Shown here: piece after piece, positions 44,718 through 55,939 of the stretch
Position numbering within the stretch: position 1 is the first letter of the stretch
How the letters are laid out: each line of letters starts with the position of its first letter
Assembly: GCA_032719365.1 (NCBI GenBank)
Contig: CM064874.1
Location: forward strand, 36,070,716 to 36,134,715
Direction of reading: 5' to 3'
DNA: 64,000 bases
Source of the DNA: Prinsepia uniflora
Lineage: Eukaryota; Streptophyta; Magnoliopsida; Rosales; Rosaceae
Translations under genes and position numbers: made by a program
Notes under the pieces: generated by a model
Told to the model about the DNA's origin: nothing
The model's database searches: none
The model's input: only the letters and a program-made list of their open reading frames with translations

Positions 44718-45949
44718 TTCTTACTTTATATATGTAACTTACCTTACTGAAAATACAGTTGTCTGTATGTTCATGGAACCATTCAACGCCCCTTTCAGTC
44801 TTCTTCTTTATCATCTTCTTCCAAATCTGAAGGGAAAAGAAGAAACAAACTCCCTCCTATATATGATCCCTCACACTCTCGTTCGATTTTTCTACCTTAA
44901 GATTTGATCCCCTTTAACCTCTCATACTCCATATATCCATCGCCATTTTCTTCCCACTCATCTCTCTATGGGTTTTGGGTTCTCTGGTTTTTAGGGAAAC
45001 TCTCATCCTCATGAAACACAATGAACCCACAAAAATCCTAGTCTCCAATTCTTTTCTGCCACTTTCTCAAATGATCCTCAAGTCCAATAAATTCTTGCTC
45101 CAATTGATCTAATCCATATTCCATTCGTCTTCTTTTAGGCCTGGATAACCCAGGCCGGGTCGTGGAGGTAGTGGTACGGTAGCCGAGTACACCACCATCT
45201 ATTGCAGCATGATGAATCTGTTGATATTGAAGGTGTACAAGGTCCCCAATGGGATTTGCAAGAAGTCATAGCCCCACACAAAGAAGAATCGGCGACGCGT
45301 GGCTCAGAAGAAGGGGCTCTCTGGAGGTAGCCTCTTCACTGCCGACGGTGATACAAATGGAGCCAGTGCCGACCTCAATGACGCTGGTGAAGATCAAATG
45401 CGTGAAGCCAAGTCGGAGGACGAGTTAGGGAAGGAAATTCCTTCTCACCGAAGAACGCCCTATCTCCCTCCAATCTCTCTGCTGGAGATTTTTCCATAGA
45501 TGCAAGCCATGAAGACACCTAAGAGTAGGGATTTCGATGGCGAATACTTGGACGATAAAGTGAGCTTTAGCAAGGACATGCTGATGGACTAAAATAGTAA
45601 GGTAATGATGATGGTTTGGGAGAAACTATTAATGGAAGCACACGTGAAAGTTGTATGTTCAAGAGGTGGCCACATGGTGAACATTGTTTTAGAATGGGAT
45701 TGAGATTAGCATTTAAGATTGGTTTTTTTTTTTTGCAATCTGTGTTTAGGAGGTGTTCAAATCCAGATTTCCATTTCAATTAGTTGAACAAGGAAGAAGA
45801 TGACGGTATTGAAAACCCAGATCGGATGCATTTTTCATCCTCCTCATCCTTCTTCAATTTTTTGTTTTAAAATATTTATTTTTAAAAATTCTTTTTTATA
45901 AATAATCAAACAACCAATTTCTAGTGACACATAAGTAACATTGACGTTG
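44718..45949. other. Host unit, copy 2 (right part)
   Basis: Resumes host sequence after the solo LTR. TATA-like CTATATATG at 44857-44865, then leader-like pyrimidine-rich sequence. Near 45035-45060 it preserves the empty insertion site of element II. At 45540-45545 it preserves the site cut in copy 1 at 23841. After the frame fragment it is A/T-rich to 45949, where copy 3 begins. Confidence 0.7.
45299..45592 (+). pseudogene. Unrecognised reading-frame fragment, copy 2
   Basis: Frame shared with copy 1 (23594-23841). It is interrupted by a stop at 45497-45499 where copy 1 has Trp, then continues in the same frame to a stop at 45590-45592 (segment after the stop includes KTPKSRDFDGEY and KVSFSKDML). 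I recognise no domain. Likely remnant of an old host gene exon carried by the tandem unit. Confidence 0.35.
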
Positions 45950-46729
45950 TTACTAACATGGCTAACGATTTGGAGCAATGGAGGTAACATAAGGGAAGTT
46001 GTGGCAGTACATTGATTTTTGGTTGTAGGAGAAAATTGAGATTTGATGTTTGATTAGGGGAGCATTTTGAGTAATAAATATATTATTAAATTTGTCTCAC
46101 TTTACACCCCATAATGATCAAGTCGTTCCACTCAACATTTTTTTTTCTTCCATCCAAGTGTTATCATTCTAATGGCATGGCACATATGCAAATAAAGGAA
46201 AGGGAAAAAATTCAACAATTTGGTGCTAAAAAAAAAGTAAGTCATTCCTTTTGTTTTTATGAAGCTCACCCATTTCTAAATTGCAAAATTTTCTATTACA
46301 GTGGATTATTTTACGAAATTACCTTCCTTTTTGTGGGCACATAGTTGGAGGAAACGAAAGATGTTGAGTGGAATGACTCAATCATTTTGAGATGCAGAGA
46401 AAGGAAAATTAAAGATTATGGTGCAAAGTGAGATTAGCCAACGAGTTTAGGGTGCAAGTTATGTAAAAACTCTCAATGAAACACTTTTTTTTTTGTTATA
46501 ATGGAAACTTTTTTTTTTAATTTTAGAAATGAAAACCCTTGTACAACTAAAAATGACCACTTTGTCTATTACGGTATTACTATTCATCATCGCCTCTACC
46601 ACCATTCAATAATTGGGATAATCACATACAATTATACTTAATTCGATGGAGTTTTTTGCCCTTAAAGAGGATTTCTTACTTTATATATGTAACTTACCTT
46701 ATTGAAAATGTAGTTGCCTGTATGTACAT
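45950..46729. other. Host unit, copy 3 (left part)
   Basis: Starts AACATGGCTAACGATTTGG, directly after copy 2, and matches the left part of copy 1. It is interrupted at TACAT (46725-46729) by the next LTR. Only about 3 bp of matching sequence follows on the far side (after 54025). Confidence 0.65.
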
Positions 46730-47470
46730 TGTGACGCCCCGGAAATTCGAGGAATGTAAATTTGAAAGTTGGAATGTAAAATGACATTTTTGCCCTTGTA
46801 ATTGTGGTGGAAAAAAGTTGACTTTTTGTTTGAAATGCTTTTTGGCACATCTTTCGAGGACCGTTGTGTAGGTCTCGAGATGCTAAGTCCGAAGACAGGC
46901 GGCACGTTGAAAATGGAGTTTAGATGCGATGGTTACGAGGTTAAAACGGAGAGGGGCATTTTGGTAATTTTGTTGGTAAAGGGTAAAATGGTAATTTGGT
47001 TAGGAATTTAATGATTCAACCAATTGATGACTCACCTAGTTCTCTAAGTGACACATGTCACCTGTAATCAATCGATTAGTGGCCTATGACCGTGTGGGTG
47101 TATTCAAATAATGGTTAACAGTGTTATAGGGAAAACACACCAAAAAAAAACCAGAGGAATGTTTGATCAAACACCATCCACACCACAACCCATCTTGAGT
47201 TATTGAGTCGTTCGATCAATTGAAAGGATTAAAGAGTGAAAACAAGAAGAAAAACAAGAGAAGAAAGGGAGGAAAAACCCGAAATCCATACCCAGAAATT
47301 CGAAAGAATTGAGATTTCGAATTTAAATCCTTGGATCGTAATTGTTGAAACTAAGCTTAGATTAAGTTCCCTGGGATCCATACGAGTTGAACCACTTAAA
47401 AAACGAAGGGAATTGACGAAGAAAAGGCCAAGAACAGACCTTGTGAAGTTCGGAAAATTCGAGCTTGGGT

Positions 47471-50395
47471 TGTAACGACCCGTCCCAAGAATTAGGGCTA
47501 AGACATTGATTAAGGAAGAATTAGTGAGCTTAATCGGGGGTTAGTTGGTCCCGATAAGGTCGTTAGCCTAGAATGACGATTTTGCCCCTAGTTCGGGCAA
47601 AAAGTTGACTTTTAGTTCGGGCGGTCAATTGAGTTTTGACCGATGACCGAGACGTAGTTTAGGACGTCACGAATCCGTAGACAGGTGGCACGCTTGATTC
47701 CGACATCCGAGGAGGAAGTTATGATGTTCAGAAGGTTAAGGGCATTATCGTAATTTGGGTAAATTAGGGGGAAAAGTTGACTTTTTGGACGATCGGGTTT
47801 TAACACGTTGACCTAGGACCGTTAGGTAGATCTCGTCGTCCTGAATTCAACGACAGGCGGCACGTATTCACCGGAGTTAGGACGTGTGAGTTACGGGTCT
47901 AAAACGGTAAGGGTAAAATTGTAATTTTGGCTTAAAAGGAAGGGGAATTTTGGTATTTTGGTTGTGGGGCATGGTGCAACCGGATTTGGACACTTGTCCA
48001 GGGCAGAGAGGAGATTTTTGTGTGAGGCTTGAGGGGATGGTGACACGTGGGGCTTGACTAGAGGGTTCTAGGGTGCACGGTCAAATTATTTTGGGCTGAG
48101 TGTTCGTGTGTGCTGTGTATGGGTGTTCGAAGAACAGAAAATAGAGGGGAGATTGAGAGAAAATTGAGAGGCGATCGTGAGTGTTGGTGTGTTCTGGTGA
48201 GTGAGGAGTGACTCAGAGATTGAGAGGGAGACAGTGAGAAGGTTAGGAGGTGTAGTGGTTATGTGTGGGGGAGATGTGAGCCACGGGAAAATCAGAGAAA
48301 ACAGAGAGCAGAGAGGAGTTTTGGGTGGTAGTGCTGTCGTGTTCGATCCATCGAGACCGATGGAGGTGTCTAGAGGCTGGAGGTGGACTGGAGGAGTCGT
48401 GTACTCACGGCTGAGCTCACGACGGCGACCGGAGGGCAGGTAATTCCTCAACTTTTCCTCTATGCTCTATTTTGCCGTCGATTTTCAAATTGAAAGTCGT
48501 GGATTTAGGGAGTGAGTCGAGGGACTTGGTGAGTTGGGTGAGTATCAGTGAGGTTTAAGGTCGACACCGTGACGGAGGGTGACCTGGTTGGCTGGATCGT
48601 GAAACAGGGGAAGTGTTCGGGTTTCTGCTCGAGCTTGAGTCGACGGGCTATAGGTCGAGTCGAGATGGTTGAGTGAGGGGGATGAGTTCCTTAGGACGGG
48701 ATGAAGCAGATGGTGAAGAGAGGAGCAGTTTTGGTGGCGGGACGGCGGAGAACCAGCCACGCCGGTTCGAGTTGCAGAGACTGGTTCGAACCGGGTCGAC
48801 CAGAGGTTGCTGGTGACACTGTAGCTGGCGCGTGAGGCCACACGCAGCCACTTTGGGCGGCTTGTGGGGGTGCGTGAGGCGGCGGTTGGGAAAACGGTCA
48901 ACATGGTTTTTGGTCTAGGTGTTGAGACGAGTCCATTGGAATTGGTTTCGGGTTGTTCGGACATCGTTTGAAGTTAGTCCCGCGAGGTTGAAGGTTTAGG
49001 GTTCCGGTTCAATACGTTTAGGACCCGAGGATTTTTATGGGAAATTAGGAGAGTCTTGGTAGACGTGTTAGTGACGTACTTCGGTGATTGTTGACAGGAT
49101 CGGGACTTCCCGAGGAAGCTGAGGAACGTACGAGACGTTCGGGACGCGATTGAGGGCTCGGTATCAGTGAGTGGACCCTTTCTCTAAACTTGAGCATGCA
49201 TAACTATTTTTCTATAATTGTTTCATGGTTTTACTTGTGATTTCATGATTATTAAATATGTGGTGTTGGTTTTACATCATTGCACGTTTTTCGAGAAATA
49301 ATGTATTTGGCACGTTTTACGATAAAATGTTGATTTCTGATTATAATGTTATAGCTTTGTGATTTCAAATGATAAATGATTTCTAATGGTTATAAGGGGA
49401 TTTTGGAACGTGATTTCGATGATTAAGGGTTTTCGGTTTTAAAATCGGATTTCGAGAATCGAGATTTGGTTTTAAAGTTGAAGAGTGAAGTTCCGGATTT
49501 GGGTTCGGAATGACGGTTCGGGATGCCGGAAGGGCTTCAGACCGGTGATTTCGGATTCGGGTTTAGATATGGATTTAGAAATGGTTTTCAAATGGTTTTG
49601 ATTGGATTTTATGGATCTGGTTATTGGGTTTAAAGACCCGGATATTGTGATTGACGGGGGACAGGCCCGGATTGGGTTTAAAGACCCGGATTGAGTTTAA
49701 AGACTCGGGAGTTTAAAGACTCGGATATATTGATATTTCCCCCGTAGGCCTGTTGAGTTTAAAGACTTGGATATTATTGAGGCCTGGATTGAGTTTAAAG
49801 ACTCGGGAGTTTAAAGACTCGGATAGGTCCAGCAGGTTTGATCGGATAATGATGGCTTGGTATTATGTTTTGTGATACGGTTTTATGATGCTTATGACAT
49901 GATTTTTAGAACTGTTTTATTTGATGATTCTGCAAAAAAAATTTATGATGATCTTTATGTGATATATAACTGCTTTTGGTAACTAGGTTATGCATGTGAT
50001 TTAAAAACGGAGGGCCAAACCCTGTTTTCGTATAAAATGGTTTTGAAACTTTTATTCTTTATGGTCCACTCACACTTTCTGGTTTTAATTGCCCTCCAGG
50101 TCGTGGAGCTAGAGCGGGGTTTCGGCGTCAAGGCAGCGTCAGAGGCATAGAAGTTACGAGAGCGACCCTGAAGTGTTTTAAATTTTCCGTGTGCGTGTAT
50201 CTAGTTACCGGTTTTCTTTCTTGTGTAGTTAGTACTATGCTCTGTAAACACTTAAACTTCGGGATGTTTTGTATAGTTTCTCTGCGTCTGACTGTGTACT
50301 TTGGTGGTTTAGAGTGTAGTGTAGTTGTGTCGGGGTGTCAGACGGGAGCAAGATTTACCTCGGTTTTCGGGGTGAAACCGGGGTGGGTCCTGACA
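47471..50395 (+). mobile_element. Solo LTR related to the gag-only element
   Basis: Starts TGTAACGACCCGTCCC, ends GGGTCCTGACA, and follows the LTR of 25167-32547 throughout at lower identity, including the GTTTAAAGAC array (49625-49825). The break in the host LTR is clear by comparison with 42715-42735, but the flanks TGGGT and ATATG do not match, so the target duplication is lost or the LTR formed by recombination between different elements. Confidence 0.82.
48440..50099 (+). other. Putative two-intron leader in solo LTR
   Basis: Donor GGCAG|GTAATT at 48440; acceptor TTGACAG|G ending 49097; 69-nt exon 49098-49166; donor GTGAGTGGAC at 49167; GTCCACTCAC at 50064-50073; acceptor CCCTCCAG|G ending 50099. 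Confidence 0.5.
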
Positions 50396-50411
50396 ATATG
50401 TGTAATTGGAG

Positions 50412-53400
50412 GTAAGGAAACATGAAATTGATTTCCAATTCACGTTTAGAATGATCCTAATATGCTTCCTAGTTGATTGGAAAGAAGAAACAGATGGAAA
50501 TTGGATGGAATTGAGCCCATGACCCTTTCAGAAATCGAATTGGAAATCGATTGATTAAGGTATGAATTCCTGAGAATTCCTGATATTAAGTGTACAAATC
50601 CTTAATTAAGATTGATTAAAAGAAATTCAATGAAAGAATGGATGCAATTAAGGTCGAATTGAGGGATATTTAACCGGGTCGAGACGCGGGTCCACGAACT
50701 CGTTTTGCAGACAAACGAGTTGCAGGGATGAACAGTAACCCAGCACTTTAGCAGGCGCGTGGGTCTCACGCGCAGCAGCTTACGACGGCGCGTTGATAGG
50801 TCGTTAATTAAGCATTATTTTATATTATTTTATACCCTTTATACTTGACTTTTAATATTAAAATAATAAACAATTTGAGAAAATAATATATTTTGTGATA
50901 TTTTTGTATAATTAAATAAAGCTTGGAATTTGGAGCGTTTTGGCGAAAGAATCGTCCCAATCGGAGTTTGAACGAAGAAATTATGGACAAAATAAGAGAT
51001 ACCACCAAAAATCTCTAGGAAATTTGGTGAGAAGCTACTGAAATCATCACTCAGCCCAACCTTCATCCCAATTTGCTGAAGCCCAGAAATCCAGCCATCC
51101 AGCCCAATCCAAAACGTTGCAAGGCCTAGCGAAGCTCAAAATGAGCGACCCAAATCGTGAGCGACCCGCTTTCCCTCAACCCAGCCCTTTCGGTGCACGT
51201 GTACCAAAGGTCACTCTCCTGTCAGCGCCCTTTTCGCCGACTTCTCTTCTTCTAGCTCAGTGCACGCCTGCTAAATACCTGCTCTGCTGACCCGCCTTTT
51301 TACGCCGAAGTCCAGTCTTCCTTTTCAGCGCCTGATGCGCTACCCAATTGCTCTAATTCAGCAGCTTTCAGCCGATATCACCAACTCTAGTCAGCATCCC
51401 CATACTGAAGCATGCTTCCTCTTATTTCCAGCATGGTTTTGCACAGATTTTCAGCCCAAAATCAACCAAAAACTCATCATTTCTCATCATTTCACCATTT
51501 ATTTTTATTTTTATTTTCATTTAATTTGTATTTTATTTTTCTTAGAATTTTAGTGGCACTTTCCCTATAAATAAGGGAGGCCATTTTCATTGTGGGAGGT
51601 CTTTTGTGTAATTTTTCTCTCTTCTTTTAGTTCTTTATATTTTTATTTTGTAGATTTTTTTGGGACCATTTGTAACTTTTTTTAATTAGTTATTTTAGTT
51701 TCATTTTCTTTATTTTGTTCTTAGTTTCATTTTCTTTATTTTGTTCTTAGAATTTCTTAAACTTCTCTTTAATTACATTTTTATGCTTTCCTTATGAAAA
51801 ACCTAAGGGTAGGTAATTCTAACGAAATTCAAGAGTTTTTAAGAATGCATTCCTCGTATGTCTTCTTCCATCTTCATAAGTTCCCTGCCGCTATTCGGTG
51901 ATTCTTGTGAAAAACCATATTTTTCTACTTAAATTCTTGTTATTGTTTTAGTTTTACTTATAATTCCATCTGTGTGGGTATTTTCTTTCTAACATTTGTA
52001 AGTATGAATACAATCTCCATGTGTTTTACTTTCTGAATTTATTTTACTTCATATGTTTTAGTGTTTCATACTTCAATTTGATGCTAAGTGTCGGCTGCTG
52101 TCGGTGCACTTAGCATTTGATTGAAGAGATTTTAATGTCGGCCGCTGTCGGTGCATTAAATTATAAACTTAAAGTAGATCATATTGTAGGTAATAATCCG
52201 TTGTTCGGTACATTTATAATATGAAAAATGTATGCATGTAATGAAGATGATGAAGATGATGAAGATAGGATTTCGTGATTGGTTCAATATAATCATGATG
52301 TTAGAGTGTTGGTAAAAACTGTGTTTAAAGGAAGTTTATTTTAGAAGTAGTTTTAAATAATGTAATTGTTAATTTGAATTTAATTCTTAGTTTGGTTAAA
52401 ATTTAGTGTAGATTATAATCTTTCAAAACCCCCCATTTCATTCTTTTATTTTTTTATTTTTTATTATTTAATTCTTTTATTCATTAATTCATTAATTCTT
52501 TATTCTTTTATTCATTTATTATTTTATTTTTTTGATTATTCATTATTCTTTCTCACTAACACATTATTAATGTTCCCTAATTTCCTCAGTTAAGAACGAT
52601 TCCTATTTACCAATACAACATCTACACAAAAAGGGTTTTAATTGCATAATACTCAAATTATGTGTTTAATTTAATGCGTAGTTTGAGCGTTATCACTCGT
52701 GAGGGCGCGTGGTCACTGTTCTTGAGGCACTGTCAACACGACTTTTGACCTAATCGACTTAATGAACATTTTGGCACAGATTTCGAGTCAATCAGACGAT
52801 ATTTTGGGATAGTTTTGGGTGTTCGAAGTGTGTATTTTGTGTTTAAATATTATTATTAAATCCCGGGGATTAAGGGATTGTCATATGAGGTTATGTAACG
52901 GCCTAGTGACCTTAAATTGTTTTGGGTGTTCGAAGTGTGTAGTTCGTGTTTAAATATTATTATTAAATCCCGGGGATTAGGAGATTGTCATATGAGGTTT
53001 TGTAACGACCTAGTGACCTTAAATTGTTATGTTTGATAGGCCGGAATATTCCCGAGACTTCGGAGGAGCGAACTGCTCGAGATTGAGCAGTTTGGACGGT
53101 GTGTGAGTCGACTTTTGTTTTATAACTGTGATGCATGCATAAAGGTTTTAAATGCTTGAAGTGATTTGAATGATAAATATATATCATTGCTTGATTATTT
53201 GTGCATAAAGGTTTTAAATGCTTGAAGTGATTTGTGAAAATGGAATTTTGGGCTAAAGCCCTGTTGAAAAGCATAGTTCGGGCTTGAGACCCTGTTTGGA
53301 AATGGTTTGTCTTGGTTTTGAGTCAAGAACTTTGTGAAAGCCTGATGGTTGGCTTTGTGAGTTATTTTTACGGTAAGTTGGCTTCGCAGATGAGACTGAG

Positions 53401-53850
53401 CTTGGATGTACCACTCAGATACGTCTGATCCTGGGGATGTGGTATTCGCCCAGATGTGACTGATCCCGAGAATGTGTCTGATCCCGAGAATGTGGCTTGT
53501 TGGTTGCCTACGTGTATGGCTGATGTGACATGTGTTTATGTGATGATTGTGCACTTGCGAGTAGTGCTGATATGGTGCTATTGTTATTGGTGTCTATGCA
53601 CTTGGGAGTAGTGTTGTTTGATTATTGTGCTTGATATTTGAGTACTGGTGATGAGTACTGTTGTTGTTGGTCATGGTGACTGGTTTGATGATTTTCATGT
53701 AATTTGGCTTGAGAGCTGGTTGTTCATGTGTTTTACTCTATGCATGCATGTTTTAAAACTGGAGGGTAAAAGAGTTCATTTTGAAATGTATTTTCAAACA
53801 ATGTTATTTTTGTCCACTCACACCTTTTATGTTTTTGATGACCCTCCAAG
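50412..53850 (+). other. Putative two-intron leader of the outer solo LTR
   Basis: Donor GGAG|GTAAGG at 50412; acceptor TTTGATAG|G ending 53039; 63-nt exon 53040-53102; donor GTGAGTCGAC at 53103; GTCCACTCAC at 53812-53821; acceptor CCTCCAAG ending 53850, one base changed from the usual CCTCCAG|G. The solo LTR 50794-52695 sits inside intron 1. Confidence 0.45.
50794..52695 (+). mobile_element. Solo LTR, TGATA family (Tat/Athila-like)
   Basis: Starts TGATAGGTCG, ends GAGCGTTATCA; flanks CGCGT (50789-50793) and CTCGT (52696-52700) fit a 5-bp duplication with one change. TATA box in CCCTATAAATAAGGG near 51563-51577. Downstream come stem-loops: stem 51873-51880/51904-51911, stem 52081-52090/52107-52116 and stem 52131-52137/52154-52160. 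No coding sequence. Confidence 0.82.
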
Positions 53851-54025
53851 TTGTGGCACGAAGTTCGGGGCTGATCGAGAGACGAAGACATGAGCGGAAA
53901 TCAGTACAATCATCCCTTGTTTGACAGGTACTAAGAGAGTTTTCGGTACTTCAGTTGACTTGTCAGACGAGAGCAGGACCATGCACGGTTATCGAAGTTC
54001 ATTTGGGACGGATCCTGTCATACAT

Positions 54026-54224
54026 GGACTTGCACGTGCATTTAGTAAATATATAGAATTTGTATTAATCATATGAATCTATTCATGAGCCAAGGGCTGA
54101 ATTTATATAAGAGATTACATGTATTTAGATATTGAGATAAGAACAAGTAGTTATCTCATTCTCGTACTATAATTGCAGCTATTGGATAATAACTATATGA
54201 CAAGTGTATACGAATCCACACCAC
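54026..54224. other. Unassigned A/T-rich segment
   Basis: Only the first 3 bp continue host unit copy 3; the rest matches nothing else in the window. It looks like a retrotransposon or host remnant, without coding sequence. Confidence 0.4.
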
Positions 54225-54469
54225 TAATAGGTCCTCAAATAAGCATTATTTAATATTATTTTATACTCTTTATACTTGACTTTTAATATTAAAATAATAA
54301 ATAATTAGATAAAATAATTTATTTTGTGATATTTTTGTTTAAATAAATAAAGTTTGTAATTTGGAGCATTTTTGCTAAAGAATCGTCCCGATCGGAATTA
54401 TAACGAATAAATTATGGACGAAATTCGATTGAATTGTATATATTAATTATTAATTAATTTTCATTCTTT

Positions 54470-54870
54470 TGCAGCCCAAAAATTATATCTGCAGCCCAAA
54501 TCCATTACAAACCCAGCAACACAAAGTCCATCGTGAGCCCAGGCCTGCGTCCCCAGCCTACGACCTAACCCAGCGCGGCCCAGCCCGCATCTTCGGCCCA
54601 TAGACTCGTCTGCTTCAAGCCCGCACTTTCAGCCCAGCGGCCCGCTCGAGCCCATGTCACACCTCGGATCCAGCAAGCAACCTGCTCGAACGTACAGTGC
54701 ACAGCCACCTGCCTGGTCCAATCCAGCAACCCAACCTGCTCCAGCCCTGTCAAGTCCATCAACACCAGGCTACCTGCCCATACGCCAGCCCAGCCCACTG
54801 CACAGCCCGTACATTGCTCCAGTCCAATCCGCACAGCCCAGTCCGTACGCCACCTGCCCACTGCACCCTC
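54470..54870. promoter_or_regulatory. GCCCA-rich upstream region
   Basis: About a dozen GCCCA words (TGGGC on the other strand), the core of plant site II elements bound by TCP factors, ending some 150 bp before the TATA box. Copied at 61140-61550. Confidence 0.45.
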
Positions 54871-55018
54871 ACTAGCCCACCAACCCGCTCCACCTGCTCC
54901 ATCAGCCACGTTTTTAGCAAAAATCACACCCTAAAATCATCATTTTCATCATTTCTTTTTGTACTATTTTATTACTATTTTTATATTTTATTTTGTATTT
55001 TATTTTTAGTTCTTTGTG

Positions 55019-55042
55019 GCCTCCCTCTATAAATAGGGAGGC
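55019..55042 (+). promoter_or_regulatory. TATA box framed by an inverted repeat
   Basis: Arms GCCTCCCT and AGGGAGGC enclose CTATAAAT. Same at 61690-61713; a shorter version is near 51563-51577. Likely core promoter of the LTR. Confidence 0.65.
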
Positions 55043-55374
55043 AATTTCACTTGTAAAAGGGTCCCATTTTGAGTAGTTTTTAATCCTAGTTTCGTTCATG
55101 TTTCTCTCTTCTCTTAATTCTTCTTTTTCTATTTTTAGATTTATTTTGGGACCATTTTAACTTCTTTTAGATTATTTATTTAATTAGCATTCTTTTAATT
55201 CTTGTTCTTAATTTATATTAGTTCTTAATTTCATTTCTTCTTTACTTTGTTCTTGTGATTTTTCTTTGAGATCTCTTAAACACATTTTTATGCTTTCCTT
55301 AAGAAATACCTAGGCCAAGTATTTCCGAAATAATTCTAGAATTTAAGTCCGAATTCTTATGTTTTATCCTCCAT

Positions 55375-55787
55375 ATTCATAAGGTTCCAGCCGCTGTTCG
55401 GTGTTCCTTATGAATAACATTCCATTGTTTCCATCCACTTTCGGAATCACAAGCTGTTCTTGGGTTCCGAAAGTGTAACTCTTCTCCATTTACTTAAATT
55501 CTTGTTATTGTTTTGGTTTTACTTATAATTCAATATATGTGTTGGTATTTTCTTTCTAACATTTGTACATGTGAATACAATCTCCATGTGTTTTACTTTT
55601 TGAATTTCATCTACTTCATATGTTTTAGTGCTTAACCTTCAATTTAACGCTAAGTGTTTATGATCGCTGTTCGGTGCATTTAGAATAGGATTGAAGAGAT
55701 TTAAATGTTTGACACACATTGAAATCAATAACATAAGGTGAATCGTATTATAAGTGGTTATGACCGCTGTTCGGTGCATTTGTAATA
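55375..55787 (+). other. Series of four stem-loops with a constant CTGTT loop
   Basis: Stems: 55375-55384/55406-55415 (10 bp), 55436-55446/55465-55475 (11 bp), 55650-55656/55677-55683 (7 bp with G-U), 55746-55756/55777-55787 (11 bp with two G-U). In each the inner part is a 4-bp stem around CTGTT, three with (A/G)CCG-CTGTT-CGG-type and one with CAAG-CTGTT-CTTG. The region lies about 350-750 nt downstream of the TATA box, so it would be transcribed. Confidence 0.6.
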
Positions 55788-55939
55788 TTGAAAAACGTAT
55801 GCATGTATTTGAGATGATTAAGGTAGGATTTTGTGATTGGTTCAATATGCGCATGATGTTAGAGTGTTGGTAAAAATATGTGTTTGAAGAAAGTCCACTT
55901 GCACAAAAGTTAAAGTAGAAGTAGAATTAAGTTCTTAAT

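Larger units (their letters stand above)
46730..54020 (+). mobile_element. Solo LTR carrying two younger solo LTRs
   Basis: Starts TGTGACGCCCCGGAAATTCG, ends GGATCCTGTCA; duplication TACAT (46725-46729 and 54021-54025). Its own sequence is 46730-47470, 50396-50793 and 52696-54020, about 2.5 kb. Palindrome GTGACA-CA-TGTCAC at 47048-47061. Order of events: this insertion, then the two nested ones. Confidence 0.85.
54225..55939 (+). mobile_element. Truncated LTR, TGATA family (LTR-a)
   Basis: Starts TAATAGGTCC (TG changed to TA) and closely matches 60887-62608, then breaks off at about 55939, missing the last 0.35 kb of the LTR and the primer site. AGCCCA-rich upstream part (54470-54870), TATA box at 55028-55035, stem-loops 55375-55787. 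Frames in the AGCCCA region read open on both strands but are LTR sequence, not genes. Confidence 0.8.

Noticed and set aside
48545..48964. A 139-codon minus-strand frame
   Set aside because: LTR sequence; the aligned LTR of the gag-only element gives a different frame, and no domain is visible.
54565..54927. Open frames on both strands in the GCCCA-rich region (also 61167-61553)
   Set aside because: Low-complexity composition, overlap on both strands and position upstream of the LTR TATA box. The frame boundaries differ between the two copies.
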